DNA from: Exiguobacterium sibiricum 7-3
Lineage (GTDB): Bacteria > Bacillota > Bacilli > Exiguobacteriales > Exiguobacteriaceae
DNA: 64,000 bases
Direction: 5' to 3'
Assembly: GCF_000620865.1 (NCBI RefSeq)
Contig: NZ_KK211190.1
Location: 1,749,971 to 1,813,970, forward strand
In this document: positions 1-7,981 of the stretch, piece by piece
Position numbering within the stretch: position 1 is the first letter of the stretch
Layout of the letters: every line of letters begins with the position of its first letter
Position numbers and translations under genes: made by a program
The notes under the pieces: model-generated
What the model saw: only the letters and a program-made list of their open reading frames with translations
Database searches by the model: none
Told to the model about the DNA's origin: nothing

Positions 1-367
1 TTATTTTTCTTTGAACAATTACCACGTTATCTATAATTGCAACAAACCCAAGATCAATAAGTAATATTAGAAAACCAAAGAATTGGAAGCATAGTAATTC
101 AGTTTTTATAGCCTTTAAAAACATTAATACAGCAATAAGTAATAATGTTATAAACAATATAAAAATCAAATAACCTAAAAGTCCACCCTTTTTAATAGTA
201 TAGAATTTTCTTGACTTCCCTTTCTCAATTCCTTTTTTGAACCTTTTTCTATATAGAGCCCTTAAGTTTTGTACCTTACTCCATATGGTATTTATAATTT
301 TTAAAACTATATATGATGTTAAGTGTAATAGTATAACAAATGCTATTATTGAAATGAAAATAAACAA
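1..367 (-). CDS. Small membrane protein, C-terminus beyond the window
   Basis: An open frame runs from a TTG codon at 367-365 leftward to the first base without a stop, giving 122 visible residues. An AGGAG at 376-380 lies about 8 bases upstream, which decides the TTG start. The protein has a hydrophobic N-terminal helix, a short very basic stretch (residues ~30-55, rich in Lys/Arg) and two further strongly hydrophobic helices. It is AT-rich relative to its neighbours. I do not recognise a family. The real C-terminus is not visible. Confidence 0.6.
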   Translation of the reverse strand, partial: MFIFISIIAFVILLHLTSYIVLKIINTIWSKVQNLRALYRKRFKKGIEKGKSRKFYTIKKGGLLGYLIFILFITLLLIAVLMFLKAIKTELLCFQFFGFLILLIDLGFVAIIDNVVIVQRKI

Positions 368-407
368 ATCTTGATCTCCTCTACTGCTTACTTAAGTGTC
401 TTCATCC

Positions 408-456
408 AAAAAGTCCGATGAAATGCTCCTTTAAATGGAAGCCATCGGACTTTTTT
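408..456. terminator. Bidirectional terminator
   Basis: The inverted repeat AAAAAGTCCGATG / CATCGGACTTTTT has arms at 408-420 and 443-455, with runs of A and T on the outer sides, so it can act on either strand. It separates the left-edge gene from the next minus-strand gene. Confidence 0.8.
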
Positions 457-513
457 CTATTGTTTGTTAAATAGCTTTACTTCAGTTGATTCTCAAAGAA
501 TTCATGTTACTTT

Positions 514-714
514 TCAAATCCGTTTCTTACTTCGCTCATATCCCATGACCCAACCATGCAAGATCATTCCAATGATTCCCCATCCCATCATAACGAGCCC
601 GACAAGTGTCAGAGTGATCTTTAAAAACAGCCCCATTTCAGTAACCGATAAAAAATGCATGAATACGATACCGGCCACCGTCAGCATCACTAAAGCAGGA
701 AAATTCTTAATCAT
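514..714 (-). CDS. Small membrane protein (66 aa)
   Basis: The protein consists almost wholly of two hydrophobic helices (residues ~5-25 and ~30-55) with a short basic tail ending RSKKRI. An AAAGGAG ribosome site lies 8-9 bases before the ATG. It follows the 742-1008 membrane protein gene on the same strand with a 27-base gap, so the two are probably co-transcribed. I recognise no family, and function cannot be inferred beyond membrane location. Confidence 0.65.
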   Translation of the reverse strand: MIKNFPALVMLTVAGIVFMHFLSVTEMGLFLKITLTLVGLVMMGWGIIGMILHGWVMGYERSKKRI

Positions 715-741
715 TTTGTTTCACTCCTTTAAAAGCTATCT

Positions 742-1008
742 TCATTCTGTCGGCTTTTCAGCTTCTAGTGCTGCTCGTTTTTGTGCTTCTTGTTTAAAGT
801 CCTCATTCCACCAACCGCCGATCAAGAACGTACATCCCACAATCAGCGCGATGACCGGGAAGTAGATCAAATGATATTCTTCGAGTGCCTCTCCATCAAA
901 CTTTGGTGACAGTTCGATATAGGCGCTATACATCTGAACGATTAAAAACAAGAAAAAGCTGACAATCAATGACCATATTCCATAGCGGTAACTTGGATTC
1001 TTCCACAT
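742..1008 (-). CDS. Small membrane protein (88 aa)
   Basis: There are two predicted membrane helices (residues ~10-32 and ~47-66) joined by an acidic loop, then a charged Lys/Glu-rich cytoplasmic tail. A perfect AGGAGG precedes the ATG by 7 bases. It sits 21 bases downstream of the lipoprotein gene and 27 bases upstream of the 66-aa membrane protein gene, so all three probably form one transcript. I do not recognise the family. Confidence 0.7.
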   Translation of the reverse strand: MWKNPSYRYGIWSLIVSFFLFLIVQMYSAYIELSPKFDGEALEEYHLIYFPVIALIVGCTFLIGGWWNEDFKQEAQKRAALEAEKPTE

Positions 1009-1029
1009 TTTTATTCCTCCTGGATTGAA

Positions 1030-1446
1030 TTAGTTTAATCTGATTTCTTTATCGCCACCTGCGCTTTCACCTTTATCGTCACGAACAATATAGTCAATGT
1101 CATACACACCCGCTGGAATGACACCGGCTTTGACTTTTCTCTTCAGCGTCACCGTTTTATGCGGTTGCACTTCTTTCGACAACCGTTTCGGCTCCACCTT
1201 TTCGTACGAGTCATAGACGACTTTTTGCGAATCGTGCTTTCGGACCTTGACGTTGAGCAGATGACCGGCACGAGAGGCGACTTTTACCGGATAATCGCCG
1301 GTATTGGTCAGTTTGTATTCAAATACAAACCCGTCTTTGACACTTCCTGTGTACCCCGTTTCGATCGTCTGACTACTCGGTTTCATATCGAGGGACATGC
1401 ATCCGGCTAAACTGAATAACAACGGAATAATCAGTAGTTTTTTCAT
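1030..1446 (-). CDS. Lipoprotein with BsuPI-like (intracellular proteinase inhibitor) fold
   Basis: The protein starts with a lipoprotein signal (MKKLLIIPLLFSLAGC; lipobox LAGC, Cys 16), so it should be anchored on the outer face of the membrane. The mature part has the beta-sandwich pattern of the BsuPI domain: FEYKLTNTGDYPVKV, later YDSYEKVEPKRLSKEVQPH, then a late PAGVYDIDYIV. The start is the MKK codon at 1446 because AAAGGAGG lies 7 bases upstream. A longer upstream frame to 1530 has no ribosome site and would bury the signal peptide. In other Bacilli such domains occur alone on lipoproteins of unknown role, and a protease-inhibiting function is not shown here. It precedes two small membrane protein genes on the same strand. 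Confidence 0.75.
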   Translation of the reverse strand: MKKLLIIPLLFSLAGCMSLDMKPSSQTIETGYTGSVKDGFVFEYKLTNTGDYPVKVASRAGHLLNVKVRKHDSQKVVYDSYEKVEPKRLSKEVQPHKTVTLKRKVKAGVIPAGVYDIDYIVRDDKGESAGGDKEIRLN

Positions 1447-1520
1447 TCCCATTCCTCCTTTTCGCATTCGTTTCAAAAGAGTTGAAGAAATGAAGGTGCT
1501 CTTTGAACGTAATGCTTTGC

Positions 1521-2462
1521 TTATTCCCAACCCGGTAATGGACGCGGTAAGTCGTTCACAAAGGCTTGATACCCGTCATACTGCATGATTTGGGTTTGCG
1601 GATGTTCTACACGTTTCGCGATCTGTTCACCGGATGCATCTTCACTTTCCCAAAGTGGTGCTTCTTTTTGGAACACATTGATTTCTGTAAAACAGAACTG
1701 TGGTTCCTCCAAAGTACTTATAAGAGAACGATGCACCTGTTTCATCGTATCGTAGTCAGATTGCCACCATAAATCAGGTTTTCCATTTTCATATGTATAG
1801 AAAGAAACAATAAAACCTCCCCGGCGGTAAATCGGATACTCGATTTCGATCCGGACCCGTTCCTCGGATGCAATCGGTACACCCGCCTGTACCTGTTCGG
1901 TGTCTTCTTCGACATAGTAATCGTCTTCCCGGACATCGAAGCTGTTGAATTCCCAGTACATATCACCTTGCGCGATGATCGACCGTTCAAGGAATGTCCC
2001 GAAGTTTTGACCGATAGCATCGGTGTCCTCGGTTGACCCTTCGTGATACTTCCAGTACATGTAGGGTGTATCTTCGGTTTTTGCATGATCCGTATGAATC
2101 AGAAGATATCCTTCGTTCACTTCTCCGATGATCCAGTAATGATCATAGTCTTCATCGATCAGACCGTCTTCCTTGGCTTCGATCGTCTTTTCCATCACCT
2201 CTTCGAGCGGATGTAAGACCAGCCCTTCGTCACCTAACATAAACAGTTTCGCTCCGTCATGCAGTTCAAGAAAAGTCTGATATTCGCTCGGTAACGGTTG
2301 CTTGAACTCGGCTTCGAACGCTTGAAGTGTTTCCGGTTTGACCGGTTTTGGCAGATGGAACGTGGCTTGACCGATTGAATTGTAACTTCGCTGGATGAAC
2401 GTCGATCCATGGCTGATTTTCTGTTTGAGTCCATCGAGGACAACTGCGATTTGATTCATCAT
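1521..2462 (-). CDS. SMI1/KNR4 (SUKH) family protein with C-terminal extension
   Basis: Residues ~20-185 form a SUKH domain: a LPSEYQTFLELHDGAKLF segment, a YDHYWIIGEVNEGYLLIH segment and NFGTFLERSIIAQGDMYWEF. SUKH proteins commonly act as immunity proteins against secreted or contact-delivered nuclease toxins; that is family knowledge, not shown here. About 125 further residues follow with an aromatic-rich mixed pattern that I cannot assign. The domain is a clear paralogue of the protein at 14935-15549, which shares FLERxIIAQGDxxWE and lacks this extension. AAAGGA lies 7 bases before the ATG at 2462; ATGs at 2468 and 2459 are alternatives. No toxin gene is adjacent. Confidence 0.8.
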   Translation of the reverse strand: MMNQIAVVLDGLKQKISHGSTFIQRSYNSIGQATFHLPKPVKPETLQAFEAEFKQPLPSEYQTFLELHDGAKLFMLGDEGLVLHPLEEVMEKTIEAKEDGLIDEDYDHYWIIGEVNEGYLLIHTDHAKTEDTPYMYWKYHEGSTEDTDAIGQNFGTFLERSIIAQGDMYWEFNSFDVREDDYYVEEDTEQVQAGVPIASEERVRIEIEYPIYRRGGFIVSFYTYENGKPDLWWQSDYDTMKQVHRSLISTLEEPQFCFTEINVFQKEAPLWESEDASGEQIAKRVEHPQTQIMQYDGYQAFVNDLPRPLPGWE

Positions 2463-2630
2463 ATCCATCCTTTTGTTTCTCTATGTATGAGCAGTCTTAC
2501 CTCATCTTCATTTAGTCTACCATTTTACCAATAATTTGGTCGATTTTTCCTTCCAGTTTCTGTGGCATTCTTTTTCTAATCAAAAATGATCCTCAAACAG
2601 TATCTATGTCTATTAATCCGGAGGTAAACC

Positions 2631-3536
2631 ATGCAAAAACAGTCTTCGATGTTGCTGATTTTACTGGCGGCGATGCTCTGGGGAACAACCGGCACGTCAC
2701 AAGCCTTTGCGCCGGAAGCCGCTCATCCGATTGCGATTGGCGCCGTCCGCTTGGCGGTCGGCGGATTATTTTTACTCAGTCTCGTCTTATTGACGGGAAA
2801 GTTGACGCTGAAAGACTGGCCGCTGCCAACGATTTTTCTTGCTGCGCTCAGCATGGCCGCCTATCAGCCGTTGTTCTTTTCCGCTGTCCTCATGACCGGT
2901 GTCGCCGTCGGAACGGTCGTCGCAATCGGCAGTGCGCCGATTTTTTCCGGATTGATTGAATGGATTGTCTTAAAAAATCGACCGGGCACGATTTGGTGGC
3001 TGTCGACATTGCTTTCGATTGCCGGTTGTTTACTGTTGGTCATGAATCAGGCATCCGTTTCAGTCAATCCATTCGGGATCGTGCTCGCACTCGGTGCCGG
3101 CATGTCCTTTGCCATCTACACGTTTGTCAGCCGGGACTTAGTGAAAACACACCCTCCGCTATCCGTCGTCGCGGTCGTGTTTACACTCAGCGCTCTCTTG
3201 TTATCGCCACTGTTATTCCTGTTTGATCTGTCATGGGTGTTCAGTCTGCGCGGTGCCGGCATCAGTCTCCATCTTGGTGTCCTTGCAACAGGTGTTGCCT
3301 ACTTGTTGTTTGCACGAGGTCTTGCGCACGTTTCGTCATCGACAGCCGTCACGCTGTCGCTTGGTGAACCGTTGACCGCTGCTTTACTCGGCGTCTTTGT
3401 CCTCGGGGAAACGCTCAGTCTGTTATCGTGGGTCGGCATTTCGCTTTTATTCTGCGGTATCGGACTACTCGTCTGGTCGTCGCGTTCGACACGTCAGTCG
3501 GACATACTCGAACTCGCCAAGGAAAAACACTCTTAA
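2631..3536 (+). CDS. EamA/DMT-superfamily transporter
   Basis: The 301-residue protein has ten hydrophobic helices in two EamA repeats (residues ~5-135 and ~145-285). Typical DMT features are the start LLAAMLWGTTGTSQAFAP, VRLAVGGLFL, and the second-repeat VTLSLGEPLTAALLGVFVLGE. Family members export or import amino acids, nucleosides or other metabolites across the cytoplasmic membrane, and the substrate cannot be read from sequence. The ATG has GGAGG 7 bases upstream. The next gene starts 14 bases downstream with its own strong ribosome site, so the pair may be co-transcribed. Confidence 0.88.
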   Translation: MQKQSSMLLILLAAMLWGTTGTSQAFAPEAAHPIAIGAVRLAVGGLFLLSLVLLTGKLTLKDWPLPTIFLAALSMAAYQPLFFSAVLMTGVAVGTVVAIGSAPIFSGLIEWIVLKNRPGTIWWLSTLLSIAGCLLLVMNQASVSVNPFGIVLALGAGMSFAIYTFVSRDLVKTHPPLSVVAVVFTLSALLLSPLLFLFDLSWVFSLRGAGISLHLGVLATGVAYLLFARGLAHVSSSTAVTLSLGEPLTAALLGVFVLGETLSLLSWVGISLLFCGIGLLVWSSRSTRQSDILELAKEKHS

Positions 3537-3550
3537 GGAGGGAATCAGTC

Positions 3551-4015
3551 ATGCATATCACATTCGAGAAACTGACGTACCGGGAAGACTATCAAATTGC
3601 ACTTGATCACTTTATAATCGATCGGGCCAATGGCAATCGATTAACGTTTTACTTCCGCGGTCATACGGACGAAACCATGATTATCAGCGGTGATTACGCC
3701 TGCAATTATTTTGAACTGTCGTTTGAAGCAGACAGCGTCCTGCTTCGATCGTCGGATTTGCATGAACTGGATGACGGGGTGGAGTTTAATACGGTTCCGC
3801 TCGTCCTGTATAAGGATTCGGCACTCCTGACTTTTGCGACGGCCTGGATGGGGCTGAAGCGGGACCCGTCGCGAGACTGGACGCATTACGCCATTCGAGC
3901 CTTCGAACAGGACTTTCATATCCTGTCCCCGCGTCCGCCCGTTTTTACGGACCTCGGTCATAAGATGAGTGACTATATCGTTAAACAGACGTTTGATCCG
4001 CCAACGAATATTTGA
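3551..4015 (+). CDS. Hypothetical protein (154 aa)
   Basis: This is a soluble protein of unknown family with no signal peptide and mixed alpha/beta character. The N-terminal half (MHITFEKLTYREDYQIALDH and on to FYFRGHTDETMIISGDY) is beta-rich; the C-terminal half carries DWTHYAIRAFEQDFHIL. AAGGAGG lies 8 bases before the ATG at 3551, which rules out the longer open frame that overlaps the transporter gene. It lies 14 bases after the DMT transporter and ends at a hairpin. Confidence 0.7.
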   Translation: MHITFEKLTYREDYQIALDHFIIDRANGNRLTFYFRGHTDETMIISGDYACNYFELSFEADSVLLRSSDLHELDDGVEFNTVPLVLYKDSALLTFATAWMGLKRDPSRDWTHYAIRAFEQDFHILSPRPPVFTDLGHKMSDYIVKQTFDPPTNI

Positions 4016-4047
4016 TAAAAAAAAGCCCTACCTCGCCAAAGGTAGGG
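4016..4047 (-). terminator. Terminator for the peroxidase gene
   Basis: The hairpin CCCTACC / GGTAGGG (4026-4032 and 4041-4047) is followed on the minus strand by a T-run at 4016-4024. It lies between convergent genes. Confidence 0.65.
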
Positions 4048-4057
4048 TGATGCGACT

Positions 4058-4090
4058 CGTCCCGCCCGACGGCTTGCGCCGGACGGGACG
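4058..4090. repeat. GC-rich inverted repeat
   Basis: The arms CGTCCCGCCCG (4058-4068) and CGGACGGGACG (4080-4090) pair with one mismatch around an 11-base centre. There is no T-run. It sits directly after the stop of the peroxidase gene and just upstream, on the minus strand, of the terminator. Confidence 0.55.
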
Positions 4091-4098
4091 TGGTTTAA

Positions 4099-4575
4099 TT
4101 ATACATAGCGCACCAGTGTTATTTCAATCGTCTGGATCGAATCAACCGGCGCAAACCGTTTGACGACCCGCCCTTGACGATCGACGAGAAACTTCGTGAA
4201 GTTCCACTTGATGTTCGACGACAATAGTCCACCCTGCTGCTGCTTTAAATACGTATACAACCGGTGTTCTGCCGGGCCGTTGACGTCAATCTTCTGAAAC
4301 ATCGGAAACGTCACACCGTAATTCCGCTGGCAAAACTGCATCGTTTCTTGCTGATCGGCAAATTCCTGATTGTTGAACTGGTCACACGGAAATCCAAGGA
4401 CCTTGACGCCTTGATCGGCATACTTGTCGTACAACCGTTGCAAATCCCCAAACTGACCGACAAGTCCGCATTTACTGGCTGTATTGACGATGAGAAGTAC
4501 CTCTCCGGCGTAATCCTGCAAGGAAATGGTCTGTCCGGTTGCGTCTTTCACCTCGATCTCATAGAGCGATGGCAT
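4099..4575 (-). CDS. Glutathione peroxidase-family thiol peroxidase
   Basis: The 158-residue protein has the GPx fold with the active-site segment NTASKCG, Cys36 in place of selenocysteine. It also has the family motifs LGFPCDQFNNQE (Gln of the triad plus a second Cys, the likely resolving Cys for thioredoxin) and WNFTKFLVDRQGRVVKRF. It reduces hydroperoxides in the cytoplasm; Bacillus homologues (BsaA/Gpo) use thioredoxin rather than glutathione. Length matches the family. The gene is followed by a hairpin repeat and terminator. Confidence 0.93.
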   Translation of the reverse strand: MPSLYEIEVKDATGQTISLQDYAGEVLLIVNTASKCGLVGQFGDLQRLYDKYADQGVKVLGFPCDQFNNQEFADQQETMQFCQRNYGVTFPMFQKIDVNGPAEHRLYTYLKQQQGGLLSSNIKWNFTKFLVDRQGRVVKRFAPVDSIQTIEITLVRYV

Positions 4576-4649
4576 CCCGTCGCACCCCCTTTTCTGTCAG
4601 TATACGCCGCTGAAAAAGCTCCGTCTTTTTTGAACACGCAACCAGTTGC

Positions 4650-4868
4650 TTACCAGATGGATTCTTCCCGGCCACTCAGCTTAATGACAAACGGCATGAT
4701 CAATAGAAAAAACAGGCTGACGTATCCGAGTGACAGGTAATGTTGCGTATCTTTTGAAAGATACTGCTTCTTGCCGCAGTTCGGGCAGTCCTTGCCGTGG
4801 TTTGCAAAACCGACAGCCAGTACGTCCTTTGTTTTCCACTTGTAGTCGCAATTTGTACATCGTACCAT
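4650..4868 (-). CDS. CXXC-20-CXXC zinc-ribbon membrane protein
   Basis: The protein begins MVRCTNCDYKW and has exactly CxxC, 20 residues, CxxC (the second pair in CPNCGKKQ). This is the signature of a small Bacillota family often named for this spacing, presumably a structural zinc site. One membrane helix follows (YLSLGYVSLFFLLIMPFVIKL). The chosen start at 4868 has AAAGGGG 8 bases upstream. The open frame extends to 4919 without a ribosome site. Function is unknown. Confidence 0.75.
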   Translation of the reverse strand: MVRCTNCDYKWKTKDVLAVGFANHGKDCPNCGKKQYLSKDTQHYLSLGYVSLFFLLIMPFVIKLSGREESIW

Positions 4869-4962
4869 CTCATCATCCCCTTTCCTCTTTTTACCTGTTT
4901 CTTTAAACAAAGGTTTCATAATTATGATGACTGGTTGAGAAATGTTAATCGGCGAAACATGC

Positions 4963-5262
4963 TCATTCCTTAGATTTAAAGCTTCTCCCCACTTCCTGAA
5001 ATGCTTTGATCCAATCTCGAAAATCGTCGTCTACATGAAAATACTCGTCCGGGCTATTTTGCAAATCCATTCCATAGACTGTCGTTAGACAACGAAAGAC
5101 GGCCAACTCCTCCTTCGTCAATGGCCTGCCTTCTTTCTCTTCCATCCACTCCAAATCCGCCATCCGTTCATATGCCCACTCGGCTACTTCCTCTCGTGTC
5201 AGTTGTTTTTCCAGGACCTGTTCCAGTTTTTTTATCACTTCATCGATTTGAATAGTTCTCAT
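4963..5262 (-). CDS. Small acidic hypothetical protein (99 aa)
   Basis: This is a cytoplasmic, helical, acidic protein: TREEVAEWAYERMADLEW in the first half, then LQNSPDEYFHVDDDFRDWIKAF near the C-terminus. Similar small proteins are common in Bacilli, often near toxin-immunity genes. I recall the pattern but cannot assign a named family, so no function is proposed. GGAG lies 8 bases before the ATG. Confidence 0.65.
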   Translation of the reverse strand: MRTIQIDEVIKKLEQVLEKQLTREEVAEWAYERMADLEWMEEKEGRPLTKEELAVFRCLTTVYGMDLQNSPDEYFHVDDDFRDWIKAFQEVGRSFKSKE

Positions 5263-5327
5263 GTCAGCATCTCCTAATTAAATAATCATATGAATAATTC
5301 AGGGATTAAATCCTTTTATTTTTATGG

Positions 5328-5333
5328 TATAAT
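5328..5333 (+). promoter_or_regulatory. Extended -10 promoter element
   Basis: TGGTATAAT, an extended -10, lies about 90 bases upstream of the DUF2268 lipoprotein start. No good -35 is visible, which is normal for extended -10 promoters. The assignment is inference. Confidence 0.4.
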
Positions 5334-5419
5334 TTTACATATGATGTTCTGAACTTTATCCTTATCGATCAACAAGAACATTCATAAGTCTAACGAATTC
5401 GAAATGGAGGTCATTCCCT

Positions 5420-6391
5420 TTGAAAAAAATAATCGCTCCTTTACTTTGTATCCCGTTCCTGCTGTTAGCAGCCTGTACAGACGAAACAGAAAAAACAGTG
5501 ACGCACTCCGAAAGTAAAAAATTTAAACCGGAAACCGTAAAGATCGGCGAGGATGGTGAATTAAACATCGTGCCGCTTTATGCGCCCTATCAAACTTATT
5601 TGAAAGCATCGCTTAAAGCCGATACTTCAGAAACGGATACAAAAAATTACGCAGAATACGTCCTTCGTTACATAGATAAGATTGGAGAGAAGGAAAACTT
5701 TGATCCGACCACCCTAGAGACTTTCTTTATGTTGAAGGCGACAGCTTACGAGCAGGATCTGCTGAACCAAACGAATGAATTGATGAAACAGCATGACGAA
5801 ATCAAAGATATCATTACAAAAAACTATATCGCTTCCTATGAAGCGCTCCCTAAAAAGAAAGCTACGATTTTCATCGCACCGTCCAATCCGGAATTTTGGT
5901 CAATGACGGATCCTTTGGCCGGAGTGTCCGGAGCAGCTTTTCAAGACTCGATTATCATTCAACTAAATCCAAACTTCGATAAAGAAGTTTTAGCCTATAC
6001 GATTGCGCATGAATATCATCACCTGGTTTTAAATGATACACCGGAGTTAAGCAGAATTGACACATCCCTTGATTCGGTCATCTTCGAAGGAAAAGCAGAT
6101 GCCTTTGCCGATCAGATCGTCACGGAAGTCTCGCCTCCTTGGAATATACCGATGGATGATACAACCAAAAAACATGTGTCACGTCTGATTGGGAATGGTG
6201 AAGCCAATTATCAGGAGATTACAATGGGGAACACTGAAAAAGACATTCCTTTATGGAGCCGTTACTCTTTAGGTCGCGATATCTTGACGCATCATCTGAA
6301 AGCAAACCCTGATCTCGCCATCAAAACATGGACGTATGAAGAGAATCACGCTATTTTGAAGGGATATAAGTATCAAAAGCTCATTGAATGA
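5420..6391 (+). CDS. DUF2268-type zinc protease lipoprotein
   Basis: The protein has a lipoprotein signal peptide with Cys19 (LLLAAC) and a C-terminal domain carrying the zinc-metalloprotease motif HEYHH (His197, Glu198, His201), followed about 25 residues later by FEGKADAFADQI, the third-ligand region of the DUF2268 family. It should act outside the cell, anchored to the membrane. The start is TTG at 5420 with TGGAGG about 10 bases upstream. The next gene, for a membrane-anchored protein, starts 50 bases after the stop, so the two probably form an operon. Substrates are unknown. Confidence 0.82.
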   Translation: MKKIIAPLLCIPFLLLAACTDETEKTVTHSESKKFKPETVKIGEDGELNIVPLYAPYQTYLKASLKADTSETDTKNYAEYVLRYIDKIGEKENFDPTTLETFFMLKATAYEQDLLNQTNELMKQHDEIKDIITKNYIASYEALPKKKATIFIAPSNPEFWSMTDPLAGVSGAAFQDSIIIQLNPNFDKEVLAYTIAHEYHHLVLNDTPELSRIDTSLDSVIFEGKADAFADQIVTEVSPPWNIPMDDTTKKHVSRLIGNGEANYQEITMGNTEKDIPLWSRYSLGRDILTHHLKANPDLAIKTWTYEENHAILKGYKYQKLIE

Positions 6392-6441
6392 AAAGACTTT
6401 TGACACACAAGAATGCCACGTGCAAAGGAGGACAGTTTCAA

Positions 6442-6879
6442 ATGCGTAAATTTATATTAATCGGCTTTGTGATTATCATCATTGCTTTTTTCGTTCAATT
6501 CGAACCCTTCCGTGATGAACCACCAGATCCCCGTGTCGAGATACAGGGAAAAAGTGTTCCAACGGTCCAAGGGACATTTTGCTGGAGTGGCATGTTTAGC
6601 GGCCAATGCGTAGACAAAATCTATGTAGACGGTTTACACATGACTGAAAAAAGTAAACCGGTCACCGTCATGCCGAACAAGAAAATCCAGATTTCCTTCG
6701 ATCCAGAACCTGATACAATCAAAATCCTTCGATTTAACAAGGAGACCGGTAACAAGGTTACGTTAAAAAATAATCAACTCGTAACACCGAAAGAAGCCGG
6801 AACATATGCCTATGAACTTCAAGCAAGATGGTCTGAGAATGGCGATGGTCAGTTTGCTTTCTTAATCAAGGTAGATTGA
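6442..6879 (+). CDS. Membrane-anchored extracytoplasmic protein
   Basis: One N-terminal hydrophobic helix (MRKFILIGFVIIIIAFFV) anchors a ~125-residue beta-rich domain outside the membrane. Two cysteines (TFCWSGMFSGQC) are close enough for a disulfide. A late AGTYAYELQARWSE strand resembles beta-sandwich immunoglobulin-like folds. An AAAGGAGG at 8-12 bases supports the ATG at 6442; an upstream in-frame ATG at 6388 overlaps the previous stop. It follows the DUF2268 protease gene closely. Family not recognised. Confidence 0.68.
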   Translation: MRKFILIGFVIIIIAFFVQFEPFRDEPPDPRVEIQGKSVPTVQGTFCWSGMFSGQCVDKIYVDGLHMTEKSKPVTVMPNKKIQISFDPEPDTIKILRFNKETGNKVTLKNNQLVTPKEAGTYAYELQARWSENGDGQFAFLIKVD

Positions 6880-7036
6880 AGGGTGAATTGAATAACGGTA
6901 TCGCACCGGTAACTATCCTCTGATTACTGACATCTAAGATGAGAAGGTCGTGACCTTGATTATTAAAATCGGTATTTTCATGATATCTATAAATCAGGGA
7001 GCTGAGACTTACGTGTGCGTAAGTATATAAACACAT
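6880..7036. other. Non-coding interval with two short palindromes
   Basis: I see no supported gene here. Two inverted repeats stand out: AAGGTCGTGACCTT at 6944-6957 and ACTTACGTGTGCGTAAGT at 7007-7024. Neither is a terminator. They lie between convergent genes. Confidence 0.4.
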
Positions 7037-7090
7037 AAAAAAACAGGCTGTATACATTTCGATGTCGAAAATGAATACAGCCTGTTTTTT
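7037..7090. terminator. Bidirectional terminator
   Basis: Arms AAAAACAGGCTGTAT and ATACAGCCTGTTTTTT (about 7038-7053 and 7075-7090) form a long stem flanked by A and T runs. It separates convergent genes. Confidence 0.85.
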
Positions 7091-7170
7091 AATGACATTT
7101 AACTTGTGATCGACTATTGAGTGCCCGTTTACCCTAGTTGAGCTCTTTGAGATAACTTACCTATTCTTTT

Positions 7171-7899
7171 TTAGCGACCGATATGAACAGACGTAAATAC
7201 AAATTTATCATATCGATGCCGCGAAAATGAATATTCGAACGGTTTTCCGTTTCCGAGAAAGACGACTTGTTCGACTTCAATCACGGGATCGGTTTCTTCG
7301 TTCCCTAGATATTCACGATCCCACTGGTTCGGTTTGTCTGCGCGAATCATCTTGTGTGAACTGGTGATCGTATAGCCGAGTTCTTCTTGAATGTACCGGT
7401 AAATCGAACTGTCCAGAATTTCTTTCGTCAATCCGGTGATCAGTGATGAAGGCATAAACGTATGTTCAATGACATATGGTTCCTCTTCCACATACCGGAC
7501 ACGTCGTATCTCGTAGACCGGATCGGTTTTCTCAATCATCAAGTGCCGGGCGACTTCCGCTTCCGGGAAGCGGACCTCGAACTGCAAGACTTCACTTTTC
7601 ACTGCCCGCTCCCCGAGCAGTTTCGTCAACCCCTGCGATTCTTTATTCAATACATTGATTCTTCCCTGCGAAAAATTCGATGGCAGGATGAACGTGCCTT
7701 GCCCTCGTTGCCGGTAGATGATGCCTTCCAGTACTAAAATTTCCAGTGCGCGTTTCATCGTCATTCGACTGACTTCGAATTCCTGTCCCAACTGAATCTC
7801 ATCCGGCATGGCTTCCTCGACATCATATCCGCCGTTGAGGATTCGTTCGCGTAACTCATCCGCGATTTTTTCATACTTTGGTTTCTTTTTTGTAGACAT
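7171..7899 (-). CDS. gmuR: GntR/HutC-family repressor of the gmu-like locus
   Basis: Residues ~8-72 form the GntR winged helix (KYEKIADELRERIL, FEVSRMTMKRALEILVLEGII, RQRGQGTFI). Residues ~90-235 form the UTRA effector domain (YEIRRVRYVEEEPYVIEHTF). It is the last gene after IIB-IIA-IIC-GH1 on the minus strand, the same order as gmuB-A-C-D-R of Bacillus subtilis, where GmuR represses glucomannan-use genes. A TGT-N4-ACA operator candidate lies 13 bases upstream (7912-7921) and recurs at the promoter of the operon. The effector is likely a phosphorylated sugar; this is inference from family. Confidence 0.88.
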   Translation of the reverse strand: MSTKKKPKYEKIADELRERILNGGYDVEEAMPDEIQLGQEFEVSRMTMKRALEILVLEGIIYRQRGQGTFILPSNFSQGRINVLNKESQGLTKLLGERAVKSEVLQFEVRFPEAEVARHLMIEKTDPVYEIRRVRYVEEEPYVIEHTFMPSSLITGLTKEILDSSIYRYIQEELGYTITSSHKMIRADKPNQWDREYLGNEETDPVIEVEQVVFLGNGKPFEYSFSRHRYDKFVFTSVHIGR

Positions 7900-7911
7900 G
7901 ATTCCACCCCA

Positions 7912-7921
7912 TGTATAGACA
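7912..7921 (-). promoter_or_regulatory. Candidate GntR operator upstream of gmuR
   Basis: TGTATAGACA (TGTCTATACA on the minus strand) fits the TGT-N4-ACA form typical of HutC-type GntR sites and is nearly the same as the site at 11478-11487. It suggests autoregulation. Confidence 0.45.
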
Positions 7922-7981
7922 TATAAGAATAATATAACAAAAAAAGATAATCAGGGCTAGATATCCCCTGATTATCTTCCT

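Noticed and set aside
1030-1530. Longer start for the BsuPI-like lipoprotein at 1530
   Set aside because: It would place 28 residues before the signal peptide, overlaps the neighbouring stop, and lacks a ribosome site; the ATG at 1446 has AAAGGAGG.
4058-4090. GC-rich inverted repeat as a REP-type mobile element
   Set aside because: I see only one copy in the window and no second arm set or target duplication.
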